64,000 bases of DNA from positions 1 to 64,000 of the forward strand of contig NZ_CAMTIA010000007.1 in the NCBI RefSeq assembly GCF_947072475.1, given 5' to 3'. Below, piece by piece: positions 1-8,439 of the stretch. Source of the DNA: an uncultured Deefgea sp. (lineage in GTDB: Bacteria > Pseudomonadota > Gammaproteobacteria > Burkholderiales > Chitinibacteraceae). Every line of letters starts with the position of its first letter. Positions within the stretch are counted from its first letter, which is position 1. A program made the position numbers and the translations under genes. The notes under the pieces are model-generated. The model was given only the letters and a program-made list of their open reading frames with translations. It was not told where the DNA came from and made no database searches.

Positions 1-54
1 GTTTCCGTTTCCGTTTCCGTTTCCGTTTCCGTTTCCGTTTCCGTTTCCGTTTCC
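1..54. repeat. (GTTTCC)n hexanucleotide tandem repeat, nine copies, inside chpA
   Basis: Nine perfect GTTTCC units start at the first base of the window, so the array may extend further left. On the minus strand in the chpA frame each unit is GAA ACG, giving alternating Glu-Thr. Copy-number change would lengthen or shorten the linker without shifting the frame. Confidence 0.97.
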
Positions 55-3000
55 GGCAGAGTATCTTCAGCCAAGATTAAATCGAGCAAGGGTAAATCTG
101 AGTCGATTAATTCAGCGGATAAATCCGCAGCAAAATCAGCCCCCACCAAAAGAGCATCAATCGGCTCATCCAGATGGTTTTCTACCAACGCTGGCATGGC
201 CGTCGCAGCGCCCACCGCATCGCTCGCCAAAGCGAATGGCGCGACTTCCATACTCAAATCTGGCGATGTACTCGCCTCAAGTTCGCGATGACGTTCATCG
301 CCAATGAGATCAAGTGCCGGTAGATCCAAGAGCGGAGCTTCGATGCTTGCTGCGGTTTGAGTTGCGATGCGCTCGGGCCATGATTCAGCCAGTAATGGCG
401 TCGTCACGGCGGCATCCAATGCTATCGGCAGCACGTCGTCCAATGCATCAAGATCCAATAAATCGGCGTGATCGCTCAGCTCGATCTCATCGGACAGCGT
501 GTGCAGGGCCACTAAGCGGGCAATTAAATCTGCTGCGGTGCATGGCGCTTGCTCAGCAAAAATATCTTGCAACATGCCATCGAGCATTTGCACGGCATCG
601 GCAAATAATGGCACTTGCTCGCGATTAATTTGCGCGCCATTTTGCAAAGCATGTTCTAGGGCGTATGCCAGCTCACCTTGAGGTCTAAAGCCCGCTGTAG
701 AGGCAATCCCCCCTAGGGTATGGGCGGCCAGTACAAATTGAGATTCAACCTCTCCCGACTCGGCGAGGACTTCTACGCCGCGCGATAAAGCCAGCAAATA
801 TTTACGCGCCTCTTCACAGAAAATCGCAAATAAGGTGGCAGAGACGGATACTTGGCCAATTTGAATATCGGCAGCGGGGGCCATATCCATTGCAATGGCC
901 GTTTCAGGTAATGACGCTGGCCCTTTCTCTGGTAGATCCGCTTCATGACGTAGCGCCAATGCTTCGGCCTCAATCGCCGCTGACTCAACAGCCACAACGC
1001 CAGTTTTTTGTAATTGATCCACCCAAGCAACGAAAGCTTGATGCGTAAAGTCGAGTAAGGCCAATAAACGCGGTGAGGCGGGCTTATCCAATTGCAGCCA
1101 TTTATTGAGTAATTGCTCAATTGACCAAGCCACTTCACCCAATTGATGCAAACCGACCATCCGGCCACTGCCTTTAAGCGTATGAAAGCTGCGGCGTATG
1201 GTGGTGAATGCCTCTCTGTCTTGCGAGTTGTGGTGCAATACGGCTTGCTGGATTTCAATGGTCGCCAGCACCTCAAGCGCTTCTTCTAAATAAATTTCCA
1301 GTAATTCGGCATCCATTGCCGCTTCTGACGTTGGCAAAGTCACTTCAATTGGCGCAGGCGCAGCTGTTGGCAAAGCCAACTCGGGTGTCGCGAGCTCTGG
1401 CTCGGCTTCCAATGCAATGCGTTCATCCACCTCGGCCGGTGCTGCAGTGCGACCGGTTAAGCGCAATAATAGCGGCAACAGTGCCGCCTCATCATCTCGC
1501 TCTTGTGCCAAATCATTGACATAAAAACCCAAGGCCGACAAGGCTTCAGCCAATTCTTCCAATTGATGCAACTCTGGATTGGCGTCATGACTTGCGTGCT
1601 GAATAATTCTTTGCAAACACTCATGGCTTAGTTCAACCGCAGTTTGCCGCTCCAGCATCATCAGTGCACCTTGCACTTGACGCAGCATGGGCTCAATCTC
1701 ATTGAGCGCTTGTCGCTCGTTTGGATCGCGGAAAAAACCATCCAAGATGTCTTCAATGCCTTGCAAATTACTGTGCATTTCTATCGCTAAATGCGACAAC
1801 AGCAAACGATCTTGTGCTTCTCGGCTCACTTCATCTAAGTGGGGTAATTCATTCTCCGCACTCGGATCAATTAAACGCAGCAATAAAGTGTCTACTTGCT
1901 CGATAAAGTCATCGGCCTGACTCGGATAAATAGCGAGCGCATTGTCAGCGAGCAATAAGCCCGTCGCCACTTCAAGCGCTAAATCTTGACTCAACGAGCC
2001 TTGCATCACGGCAGCCAACAAACCTTGCCATAAGGCATCTAGGCCATGAATCTGAAGTTGACTGGATTTTTGCGCCAATTGCTGCAGCAAATTTTTAACC
2101 GTGCTGGCTTTGTCTAATTGCCCAGCAGCCACTCGCGACCAAGACTCTTTGGCAATGCTTAATTCTTCTCGCAAACTACGCGCCAATTGCTCGGCAGCCA
2201 TGCTTTCTGGCGACATAATCGTTTGCGCGTTTGGAAATAAATCGGCCAAGGCAAAAGATTGCGCCAAACGCTGCGCGAGGGCGCTATCACAATCGAGCTG
2301 TGGCAATAGATACAAAATATCGCGAAATAGCCGCTCAGCGACTTTGCTTGAGCCTTCAGCTAAACGCCGAATTTGGAGGTTAAGCCGTAATACAAGCTGC
2401 TGTGGATCAAGATCTAACTCGGCACGATTGCTGCTTAAACCATCCACCACGGCAGCCGCAGCCCACCAAAAATGTCGCGGCAAGCTAGTAGTTTGATATT
2501 TAGCCAGCTCAGCCAAACTGGCGGCCATCACCGGTCCAACTTCTTTTTGCCCTTGCACCCAACGCAGTAATGCACGCTCATAACGGCGACGTTGCTGCTT
2601 CACAATGCTGCTCATTTCTGCGGCGGAGGCGTGCTTTTGCGGCAAGCCCGCTGGCATGCTTAAAATAAGTTGCGGGAAAAATAGCTCGGCACCCGAGGTA
2701 CTCGCGCCACGTAATTGCGCTAATTCACCAAAAGTGGGCAGTAAGGCCAGTGGAACATTGGGCATCCCTATCGTTAAACGATTGAGATACTGGCCAATTT
2801 CTTCGATCGCCCGTAATGCCAATGGCACGCCGACCGCATCATGCTGGCCTTGTTCCAGCAAGAGCAGCACTTGCTCAATTTCATCACAAAAGCGCGCTAA
2901 ACCAGTCAATTCAACTAGATCGAGCGCGCCATAAGCTTGATGCAAATGCGTTTTGGCGTGTTTTAAGACTGCGGTATCTTTGTTGCTGCGGTATTGCTCA

Positions 3001-3089
3001 AGTGCATCACTGGCACGCGCCAAGGTGCTATCAATTTCAGCCTTGACCCACAACAAAGAGCCCTTATCAAATTCAGTATGCACACTCAT
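1..3089 (-). CDS. chpA: ChpA/PilL-type hybrid chemotaxis histidine kinase, N-terminal part (cut by window edge)
   Basis: About 1,030 N-terminal residues of the CheA-like kinase of the type IV pilus Pil-Chp pathway; the kinase core, CheW-like and receiver domains should lie beyond position 1. The frame is open from ATG 3089 to the edge. Visible Hpt-type helices include HTLKGSG near residue 633, a variant AHTLGG near 790, and an N-terminal helical bundle with HLHQAYGALDL near residue 50. It is therefore a multi-phosphotransfer protein like Pseudomonas ChpA. It follows pilJ by 46 bp, so it is probably cotranscribed with pilG-H-I-J. The start has only a weak GGGG-type ribosome site. The last visible residues are an acidic linker ending in alternating Glu-Thr, encoded by a hexanucleotide repeat. 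Identity is strong from context plus the Hpt motifs; exact domain count is uncertain. Confidence 0.88.
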   Translation of the reverse strand, partial: MSVHTEFDKGSLLWVKAEIDSTLARASDALEQYRSNKDTAVLKHAKTHLHQAYGALDLVELTGLARFCDEIEQVLLLLEQGQHDAVGVPLALRAIEEIGQYLNRLTIGMPNVPLALLPTFGELAQLRGASTSGAELFFPQLILSMPAGLPQKHASAAEMSSIVKQQRRRYERALLRWVQGQKEVGPVMAASLAELAKYQTTSLPRHFWWAAAAVVDGLSSNRAELDLDPQQLVLRLNLQIRRLAEGSSKVAERLFRDILYLLPQLDCDSALAQRLAQSFALADLFPNAQTIMSPESMAAEQLARSLREELSIAKESWSRVAAGQLDKASTVKNLLQQLAQKSSQLQIHGLDALWQGLLAAVMQGSLSQDLALEVATGLLLADNALAIYPSQADDFIEQVDTLLLRLIDPSAENELPHLDEVSREAQDRLLLSHLAIEMHSNLQGIEDILDGFFRDPNERQALNEIEPMLRQVQGALMMLERQTAVELSHECLQRIIQHASHDANPELHQLEELAEALSALGFYVNDLAQERDDEAALLPLLLRLTGRTAAPAEVDERIALEAEPELATPELALPTAAPAPIEVTLPTSEAAMDAELLEIYLEEALEVLATIEIQQAVLHHNSQDREAFTTIRRSFHTLKGSGRMVGLHQLGEVAWSIEQLLNKWLQLDKPASPRLLALLDFTHQAFVAWVDQLQKTGVVAVESAAIEAEALALRHEADLPEKGPASLPETAIAMDMAPAADIQIGQVSVSATLFAIFCEEARKYLLALSRGVEVLAESGEVESQFVLAAHTLGGIASTAGFRPQGELAYALEHALQNGAQINREQVPLFADAVQMLDGMLQDIFAEQAPCTAADLIARLVALHTLSDEIELSDHADLLDLDALDDVLPIALDAAVTTPLLAESWPERIATQTAASIEAPLLDLPALDLIGDERHRELEASTSPDLSMEVAPFALASDAVGAATAMPALVENHLDEPIDALLVGADFAADLSAELIDSDLPLLDLILAEDTLPETETETETETETETETE

Positions 3090-3107
3090 GGCAGGGCCCC
3101 ATGAAGA

Positions 3108-3126
3108 AGACCGGCCGGGCCGGTCT
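3108..3126. other. Perfect hairpin between pilJ and chpA
   Basis: A perfect inverted repeat, AGACCGGCC and GGCCGGTCT separated by one base, lies between the pilJ stop (3136) and the chpA start (3089). No T run follows on the minus strand, so it is more likely an RNA processing, stability or partial attenuation site than a classical terminator. Function is inference. Confidence 0.6.
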
Positions 3127-3135
3127 GGAGATTAA

Positions 3136-5319
3136 TTAAGACAGTTTGAAACCAGAAACCGATGCTTTTAGTTCTGCAGCTAGGCCCGTTAACTGCCCCA
3201 CTGCAATCGCCGACTGCTGAGTACCTGCGGTGGTTTGCTCAGTAATCGACAAAATATCGCGCATCGTGTTACTCACTTTGCTCGCCAATCGGGTTTGATC
3301 TTCGGTTTCATGCGCGATAGAGCTAATCAAGCGGGCCAGTTCACGCGAAACTTTACCGATCTCTGACAAAGCACTACCTGCAGCATCAGACAACTTAGCC
3401 CCTTCAACCACACCTTGAGTCGACAATTCCATCGCCGCCACCGCATCGTGCGTATCGGCCTGAATGGTTTTTACAATCGCGCCAATTTGCTTGGTCGCCT
3501 CGCCTGAACGTTCAGCCAAACGCTGAACTTCTTCGGCAACCACCGAGAAACCACGACCGGCCTCACCCGCAGCTGCGGCCTGAATCGCCGCATTCAATGC
3601 CAAGACGTTGGTTTGCTCAGTAATGTCGGAAATCAATTCAACGATTTCGCCAATTTCTTGTGACGATTCACCCAAGCGTTTAATACGTTTGGCGGTTTCT
3701 TGAATCTGCTCGCGAATCTCACCCATACCTTGAATTTGATTATTTACCGCCTCAGCACCCGATTCTGCCGCCGCCAATGAAGATTGCGCCACCGTTGCTG
3801 ATTCGGCAGCGGTACTGGATACACCCTGAATTGAACTCACAATTTGCGCCACATTATAATTTGTGGTTTCAATTTCTTTCGACTGTCGTTCTGCCGCAGA
3901 TAATAATTCAGTTGAAATACTTTGCGCTTGTGCCGATGAGGCATTTACTTTCTCTGTTGCGCGGTTAATACCGGTAATCAGATTACGTAATTCTTCAATG
4001 GTAAAGTTAATTGAATCGGCAATCGCGCCAGTTAAATCTTCCGTTACCGAAGCACGAATCGTTAAGTCACCATCGGCCAAATCACCCATTTCATTGAGCA
4101 AACGTAAAATTGCGTCCTGATTTTTACGGTTTTCAGCTTCCGAAGCCAAACGACGTTTCACCGATTCTTGATTAAAGACTCGAACTAATAATAAGAGTGA
4201 AGCGAGTGCAATAAAAATAAACGCCGCTTCTACCGCAGCAATAATCATACCGCCGACTGAATTATGATACTGATCAGCCAATGCTTGACTATCGGTTAAT
4301 AATTTTTCTGAATCACGAACAATCGCTTGATTGGCCAATCGGGTATTCACCAAAGGCTGCATGTTTTTAGAAAACGCACTCACCACCACTTGAAAGTCTT
4401 TAAATAAAACTGAAATTTGTTCCAGTTTATCCACCATCTCGGTCGTAGAAACCGGGCGAATATTTAGCTCTGGATTACCGTCGATAAAAGATTTCACAAT
4501 CTCATTAAATGTAGAAACATCTTTACCCAGCAAAAAGACCACTTCTGGATTAATTAGCTCACTGGCCAACATTGCATTGGCATTTTTTGAGGTTCTTTGC
4601 GACAACATCGCCAATTGATTGGCGTAATCTAATTCACGTAAAGTACCACCACCATCGGCAAGTAAAGAAGCAAATTGCTGAGTCAATTCCAGCAATTTTG
4701 CATCATTACTATTAATCCCCTCTACGCTCTGACCAATTGACATCAATGCGGTTTTTTGTTTCAAAATCGTATCAACAGTAGGTCGACTTGGATTAGGCCG
4801 AAATGAGGTATTCCATACGGTATCAATTTTGGCTAATTGCTCCGCGCCCGACACTTGAAATAAATTCCAAGCGTTACGTGTATTCATGAGGGTATTTAAA
4901 TCGTCATTAAAATTATTATACGATTCATTAAGAATTTTAAAGGCGTCTGCATCACCACGAATCGCTTGGGTCGATGCGCGAGCAATTCGTTGCGACAACA
5001 TTTGCATTTCAGTTGCAGTGGCTTGGTTACTGGCATTAATGCTGCTAGAGCGAAATGACAGAAATGCCGTTACTGCAAATAAAATAATCGCCAAAACCAT
5101 GGTCAGCAAAAAAATTGCCATTTGCTGCCGAGCAGGCAAATGACCAATCAATGGCGTTGGTTTGAGCGCTTTAAGGTCATCCCCTTCGGGTAAACGAATT
5201 TTATCTAGAAACCAAGTGGTTCTAGATGGATCGAATGCTTTTTTGCTTTCGCTTTGCTGCGATTTTCCTGCCGTATCGCTACCTGAAAACAAGCCTCTGA
5301 TGCGCTCCATCACTGCCAT
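3136..5319 (-). CDS. pilJ: PilJ, methyl-accepting chemoreceptor of the type IV pilus Chp system
   Basis: A 727-residue inner-membrane chemoreceptor that senses pilus or surface state and controls ChpA. About 60 cytoplasmic residues precede a first membrane segment (near 65-90); a large periplasmic helical region with a PilJ-type sensor domain follows, then a second membrane segment near 355-380, HAMP, and the conserved signalling hairpin ([18 protein letters not shown]), whose sequence is PilJ-like. ATG 5319 is chosen because GGGAGGT lies just upstream; an in-frame GTG at 5331 and an ATG at 5310 are alternatives. It lies between pilI and chpA in one minus-strand operon. The middle of the gene, encoding the sensor part, is visibly richer in AT codons than the signalling domain. 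Confidence 0.94.
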   Translation of the reverse strand: MAVMERIRGLFSGSDTAGKSQQSESKKAFDPSRTTWFLDKIRLPEGDDLKALKPTPLIGHLPARQQMAIFLLTMVLAIILFAVTAFLSFRSSSINASNQATATEMQMLSQRIARASTQAIRGDADAFKILNESYNNFNDDLNTLMNTRNAWNLFQVSGAEQLAKIDTVWNTSFRPNPSRPTVDTILKQKTALMSIGQSVEGINSNDAKLLELTQQFASLLADGGGTLRELDYANQLAMLSQRTSKNANAMLASELINPEVVFLLGKDVSTFNEIVKSFIDGNPELNIRPVSTTEMVDKLEQISVLFKDFQVVVSAFSKNMQPLVNTRLANQAIVRDSEKLLTDSQALADQYHNSVGGMIIAAVEAAFIFIALASLLLLVRVFNQESVKRRLASEAENRKNQDAILRLLNEMGDLADGDLTIRASVTEDLTGAIADSINFTIEELRNLITGINRATEKVNASSAQAQSISTELLSAAERQSKEIETTNYNVAQIVSSIQGVSSTAAESATVAQSSLAAAESGAEAVNNQIQGMGEIREQIQETAKRIKRLGESSQEIGEIVELISDITEQTNVLALNAAIQAAAAGEAGRGFSVVAEEVQRLAERSGEATKQIGAIVKTIQADTHDAVAAMELSTQGVVEGAKLSDAAGSALSEIGKVSRELARLISSIAHETEDQTRLASKVSNTMRDILSITEQTTAGTQQSAIAVGQLTGLAAELKASVSGFKLS

Positions 5320-5357
5320 GATACCTCCCACGCCACCCCTGAGTGACTTTTGATTTT

Positions 5358-5885
5358 TTATGCAATACCTGTCTGCAAAAATGCAGCTTCATTGACTAAT
5401 TTCACGACATCTAGCACTCGCCAAACCTGACCAGCCGCATCTTTATATTGCCCCCCCTCCCATGCGGCAGCGCTAGCATCCAAAGGCAAAGCCTCTAAAT
5501 CAGACAAATGCTTTAAACCCAACATTTTATTAACCAAGACCGAGGCGTGCGGCAGATGGCGCGATGGCAAAAGCACCAAGCGTGCCAGTTGAGTAAAACC
5601 TTGATGAGACTGACCAAAAAAAGCCGGCAAATCAACAACACTGACTAAATTACCACGAATATTGGCAACACCCTTAAACCATGAGTGCGCTAATGGCACA
5701 CCAGCAATCGTCGGCACTGGCATTACTTCTGACACATCACCGAGATCGACCAACCAATGATCATTACCAATTTGCAGGCCCAACCGTACATCAACCTGTG
5801 CCACCGTCGTGGCGCTCTGTAAGCGCTGCATCACGCCTTGCTGATAGTCACGCAGGCTTACCCTTTCGCTTTTTCTTTTTGCCAT
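5358..5885 (-). CDS. pilI: PilI, CheW-like coupling protein
   Basis: A 175-residue CheW-domain adaptor that links PilJ to ChpA. It shows the CheW pattern [19 protein letters not shown], then [24 protein letters not shown] around residues 63-90, followed by the second subdomain. The length is usual for PilI. It is 23 bp downstream of pilH and 38 bp upstream of the pilJ start, consistent with operon transcription. The assignment as PilI rather than a flagellar CheW rests on its position between pilH and pilJ. Confidence 0.92.
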   Translation of the reverse strand: MAKRKSERVSLRDYQQGVMQRLQSATTVAQVDVRLGLQIGNDHWLVDLGDVSEVMPVPTIAGVPLAHSWFKGVANIRGNLVSVVDLPAFFGQSHQGFTQLARLVLLPSRHLPHASVLVNKMLGLKHLSDLEALPLDASAAAWEGGQYKDAAGQVWRVLDVVKLVNEAAFLQTGIA

Positions 5886-5908
5886 CGTACGCCCTCAGTG
5901 ATCAAGCC

Positions 5909-6271
5909 TTATAGGGCGGCGATTTTATTGAGTAACTCTTGTGGGTCGACCGGTTTTACCACGTACTCAGTTGCACCTTGGCGTTTTGCCCACACCATAT
6001 CGGTTTCTTGGTTTTTTGAAGTGCACATAATGATTGGAATATTTTTCGTTGGCTCATCACGCGAAATGGTGCGTGTGGCTTGAAAACCATTCATTCCCGG
6101 CATCACCACGTCCATTAAAATCAAATCCGGCATGATCTCTTTAGTGCGGCTCACCGCTTCTTCACCGGACTCTAAAGTAATGATTTGAAATCCATTTTTG
6201 GTGAGTAATTCACCCAGAAAATGACGCTCGGTTGGCGAGTCATCAACAATCAGAATCTTTTTGATCGTCAT
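5909..6271 (-). CDS. pilH: PilH, single-domain response regulator
   Basis: A 120-residue CheY-like receiver with acidic pair D10-D11, phospho-acceptor D54 in LILMDVVMPGMNGFQ, a switch Ser/Thr in MCTSK, and the conserved Lys in VVKPVDPQ. In the Pil-Chp pathway PilH works alongside PilG, tuning pilus retraction and signalling (family knowledge). No output domain is present. It is the second gene of the cluster, 25 bp after pilG. Confidence 0.93.
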   Translation of the reverse strand: MTIKKILIVDDSPTERHFLGELLTKNGFQIITLESGEEAVSRTKEIMPDLILMDVVMPGMNGFQATRTISRDEPTKNIPIIMCTSKNQETDMVWAKRQGATEYVVKPVDPQELLNKIAAL

Positions 6272-6296
6272 AATAAATTAAGTCCATTAGTTTCAA

Positions 6297-6680
6297 TTAA
6301 GTTGCGCTTGAGTAAGTGCCTACAGCAGCCAATAGGCTGTCTTTGGTAAACGGCTTAGTTAAATACTCATCAGATCCCACCATGCGGCCACGCGCTCGAT
6401 CAAACAAGCCATCTTTTGATGAAAGCATCACGACAGGGGTAGATTTAAAACGCGGATTTTTTTTAATTAAGGCGCAAGTTTGATAGCCATCTAAACGCGG
6501 CATCATGACATCGACAAAAATGACATCAGGGTTGTGGTCTGTAATTTTGGCTAAAGCATCAAATCCATCTTCAGCCAAAATAACAGTGCAACCAGCTTGC
6601 CCCAAAAATATTTCAGCACTGCGTCGAATCGTATTGCTGTCATCGATAACCATGACCTTAATACCAGCAAGACTAGACAT
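6297..6680 (-). CDS. pilG: PilG, single-domain response regulator
   Basis: A 127-residue CheY-like receiver: acidic residues D13-D14, phospho-acceptor D57 in VIFVDVMMPRLDGYQ, VMLSSK switch region and LTKPFTKD with the conserved Lys. Family knowledge places PilG as the output regulator for pilus extension. ATG 6680 has a good ribosome site (TGAGGATTCACGA before ATG). It is the first gene of the minus-strand pilG-H-I-J-chpA operon, so the operon promoter should lie between 6690 and about 6870; I saw no convincing -35/-10 pair there. Confidence 0.93.
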   Translation of the reverse strand: MSSLAGIKVMVIDDSNTIRRSAEIFLGQAGCTVILAEDGFDALAKITDHNPDVIFVDVMMPRLDGYQTCALIKKNPRFKSTPVVMLSSKDGLFDRARGRMVGSDEYLTKPFTKDSLLAAVGTYSSAT

Positions 6681-7011
6681 TCGTGAATCCTCATGACTGG
6701 CTCACAACGAAAAATTCGTGTCAGACTCAGCGCGAACAAATAGTACACCGATGAGCAGGTGAACTGATAAACAGTTTATACGTAGAGGAAAATCATAAGG
6801 GCGTGACTGATATTAGACAAGGCTAATAGCGTGAGGTGTTGGCATTTGCAGCCATTTTTGCAGTGAAACTGACAAAAAAAGAAACCCCGACCTAAATAAA
6901 ACCAGATCGGGGCCATATAGATGCTTCGAATCAACGAAGCCCCGCTCAGGGAGGAAAAGCGGGAGGTGCAGGGGCGCACCTGTAATTAGGATAGTTTCTC
7001 AATCGCAAACA
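6681..7011. other. Intergenic region between pilG and engB: leader plus series of hairpins
   Basis: No gene is supported here. The half next to pilG should hold the pil operon promoter. The half next to engB holds the engB terminator (6874-6912) and three further small inverted repeats: GCTTCG/CGAAGC near 6930-6950, CCCGCT/AGCGGG near 6948-6970, and AGGTGC/GCACCT near 6965-6982. Short reading frames crossing this stretch have no ribosome site and no recognisable protein. Confidence 0.6.
6874..6912 (-). terminator. Rho-independent terminator downstream of engB
   Basis: On the minus strand CCCCGATCT pairs with AGGTCGGGG (nine pairs, one G-U) around a ten-base loop, followed by TTTCTTTTTTT. It ends the engB transcript about 100 bp past the stop codon and separates it from pilG. 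Confidence 0.85.
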
Positions 7012-7650
7012 TCAAGAATTTGATTCGCCACCGGTCGGGTCAAGCTCGGTTCTGAGCTCTAATGCTGCGGCAAACCAAGTACCAACGACTTGTTCAACTT
7101 CATCGACACCTTGTTTTTTAAGGCTTGAAAATAGCTGAACAGTAATCATGGCGTCATCAGCAAATTCTGCTTTTACTTTGCGCAGCACTAATGCTTTTTC
7201 TTGATTATTTAATTTATCTGACTTGGTGAGTATGCAATGAATCGGCTTTCCGGTTGGGCGAAACCAACTGAGCATATTACGATCCAAATCAGTCAGTGGC
7301 CGACGGCTATCCATAATCAGCACTAAGCCAATTAAATTATCGCGATGCGATAAATACTGTGCCAGCAAACCTTGCCAGTGCTTACGAATTCGCTCAGGCA
7401 CATCAGCATAACCATATCCGGGTAAATCGACTAAACGTCGTTCATTACCAAAATCAAAATAATTAATATGCTGAGTACGCCCAGGCGTTTTTGATACATA
7501 GGCTAGACGCGTAATATTCGCGAGTGTATTAATTGCGCTAGATTTACCCGCATTTGAACGGCCAGCGAAAGCAACTTCGACCCCTTCATGAGGTAAAGTC
7601 TTTAAATCATTTACAGTAGTGAGGAACTGCAAGCCTTGAAATAGGGACAT
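7012..7650 (-). CDS. engB: EngB/YsxC ribosome-biogenesis GTPase
   Basis: A 212-residue TrmE-Era-EngA-EngB-Septin GTPase needed for large ribosomal subunit assembly. Visible motifs: G1 GRSNAGKS at 30-37, Thr in KTPGRTQ (G2), DLPG near 74 (G3) and TKSD near 141 (G4). Length matches the family (about 200-215). It diverges from the cytochrome c4 gene across a 108-bp gap and ends at a strong terminator. Confidence 0.96.
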   Translation of the reverse strand: MSLFQGLQFLTTVNDLKTLPHEGVEVAFAGRSNAGKSSAINTLANITRLAYVSKTPGRTQHINYFDFGNERRLVDLPGYGYADVPERIRKHWQGLLAQYLSHRDNLIGLVLIMDSRRPLTDLDRNMLSWFRPTGKPIHCILTKSDKLNNQEKALVLRKVKAEFADDAMITVQLFSSLKKQGVDEVEQVVGTWFAAALELRTELDPTGGESNS

Positions 7651-7702
7651 CTGTGGGTGCCATTGTGGTTTGTATCGGAGTCTTGCTATAGAATACCAGT
7701 AT

Positions 7703-7731
7703 TTGAACGATTATCGTCGGCACCTTAGACT
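7703..7731 (+). promoter_or_regulatory. Candidate sigma-70 promoter for cytochrome c4 operon
   Basis: TTGAAC at 7703-7708 and TAGACT at 7726-7731 are separated by 17 bp, 28 bp upstream of the cytochrome c4 start codon. Both hexamers match the consensus at four of six positions, so this is a plausible but unproven promoter. Confidence 0.45.
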
Positions 7732-7758
7732 GACGTACTCCAACACGGGAGCGGATTT

Positions 7759-8373
7759 ATGCGCAGCATGTCTGTTGCAGTGAGCATTGCAGCACTTTTG
7801 ATGATATCACCCGCCGCGATTTCGGCGATTGTTAAAGGCGATCCAAGCAAAGGCAAAGTCATCGCTGACCAAGTCTGCGCGGCCTGTCATGGCGTAGATG
7901 GAAATAGCGTAGCGAGCGCAAATCCAAACTTAGCTGGACAACATCCAGAATATATCATTAAACAGTTGCAAGAATTTAAAAGTCAAAAGCGTAAAAATGC
8001 CATTATGCTTGGCATGGCAACGCCATTAACTGCGGCAGATATGGCCAATGTTGCGGCTTACTATAGCCAGCAAACACCGAAAGCAATTGGCGCATCTGAC
8101 AAGGCTTTAGTTGACGCTGGGCAAAAAATCTACCGAGGTGGCATTGCCGCCAAAAACGTACCAGCCTGTATGGCTTGCCATGGCCCTTCTGGCGCGGGGA
8201 TTCCTGTTCAATATCCACTTGTCAGCAGCCAGCATGCTGGCTATACCGCTGCCCAACTTAAAGCCTTCCGTGACGGTCAGCGTGATAACAATGTCCCAAT
8301 GATGGAAATCGCAGCCAAGCTCTCTGATGCTGAAATCAAAGCCGTTGCAGAATATATCCAATCAATTCACTAA
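7759..8373 (+). CDS. Dihaem cytochrome c4
   Basis: A 204-residue periplasmic electron carrier with a signal peptide (about residues 1-23) and two haem c sites: CAACH at 40-44 and CMACH at 137-141. Two similar class I cytochrome domains of about 90 residues, each with a later Met candidate ligand (MLGMATP; VPMMEI), fit the c4 family that feeds terminal oxidases. A ribosome site GGGAGCGG precedes ATG 7759. It is followed by resB and ccsA, which assemble c-type cytochromes, a common pairing in Neisseriales-like genomes. Confidence 0.93.
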   Translation: MRSMSVAVSIAALLMISPAAISAIVKGDPSKGKVIADQVCAACHGVDGNSVASANPNLAGQHPEYIIKQLQEFKSQKRKNAIMLGMATPLTAADMANVAAYYSQQTPKAIGASDKALVDAGQKIYRGGIAAKNVPACMACHGPSGAGIPVQYPLVSSQHAGYTAAQLKAFRDGQRDNNVPMMEIAAKLSDAEIKAVAEYIQSIH

Positions 8374-8408
8374 GCGTTAATTGGAACTCATTTCGATTTA
8401 CGCGTACT

Positions 8409-8433
8409 AAAGGGGGCGATTCGCCCCTTTTTT
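8409..8433 (+). terminator. Terminator/attenuator between cytochrome c4 and resB
   Basis: AAAGGGGGCG and CGCCCCTTTT form a stem of up to ten pairs with a three-base ATT loop, followed by a T run. The T run ends only six bases before the resB start codon, so this hairpin both ends most c4 transcripts and occupies the place where a resB ribosome site would be. Confidence 0.88.
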
Positions 8434-8439
8434 GATTTT

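Noticed and set aside
1-54. CRISPR array
   Set aside because: The repeat is a 6-bp microsatellite in a coding frame with no spacers. No repeat-spacer pattern was seen elsewhere.
1208-2934. Several open frames on the plus strand within chpA (for example 2101-2496 and 2605-2934)
   Set aside because: They are antisense to a clear, continuous Hpt-rich coding frame, have no ribosome sites and encode Ser/Ala/Arg-rich nonsense.
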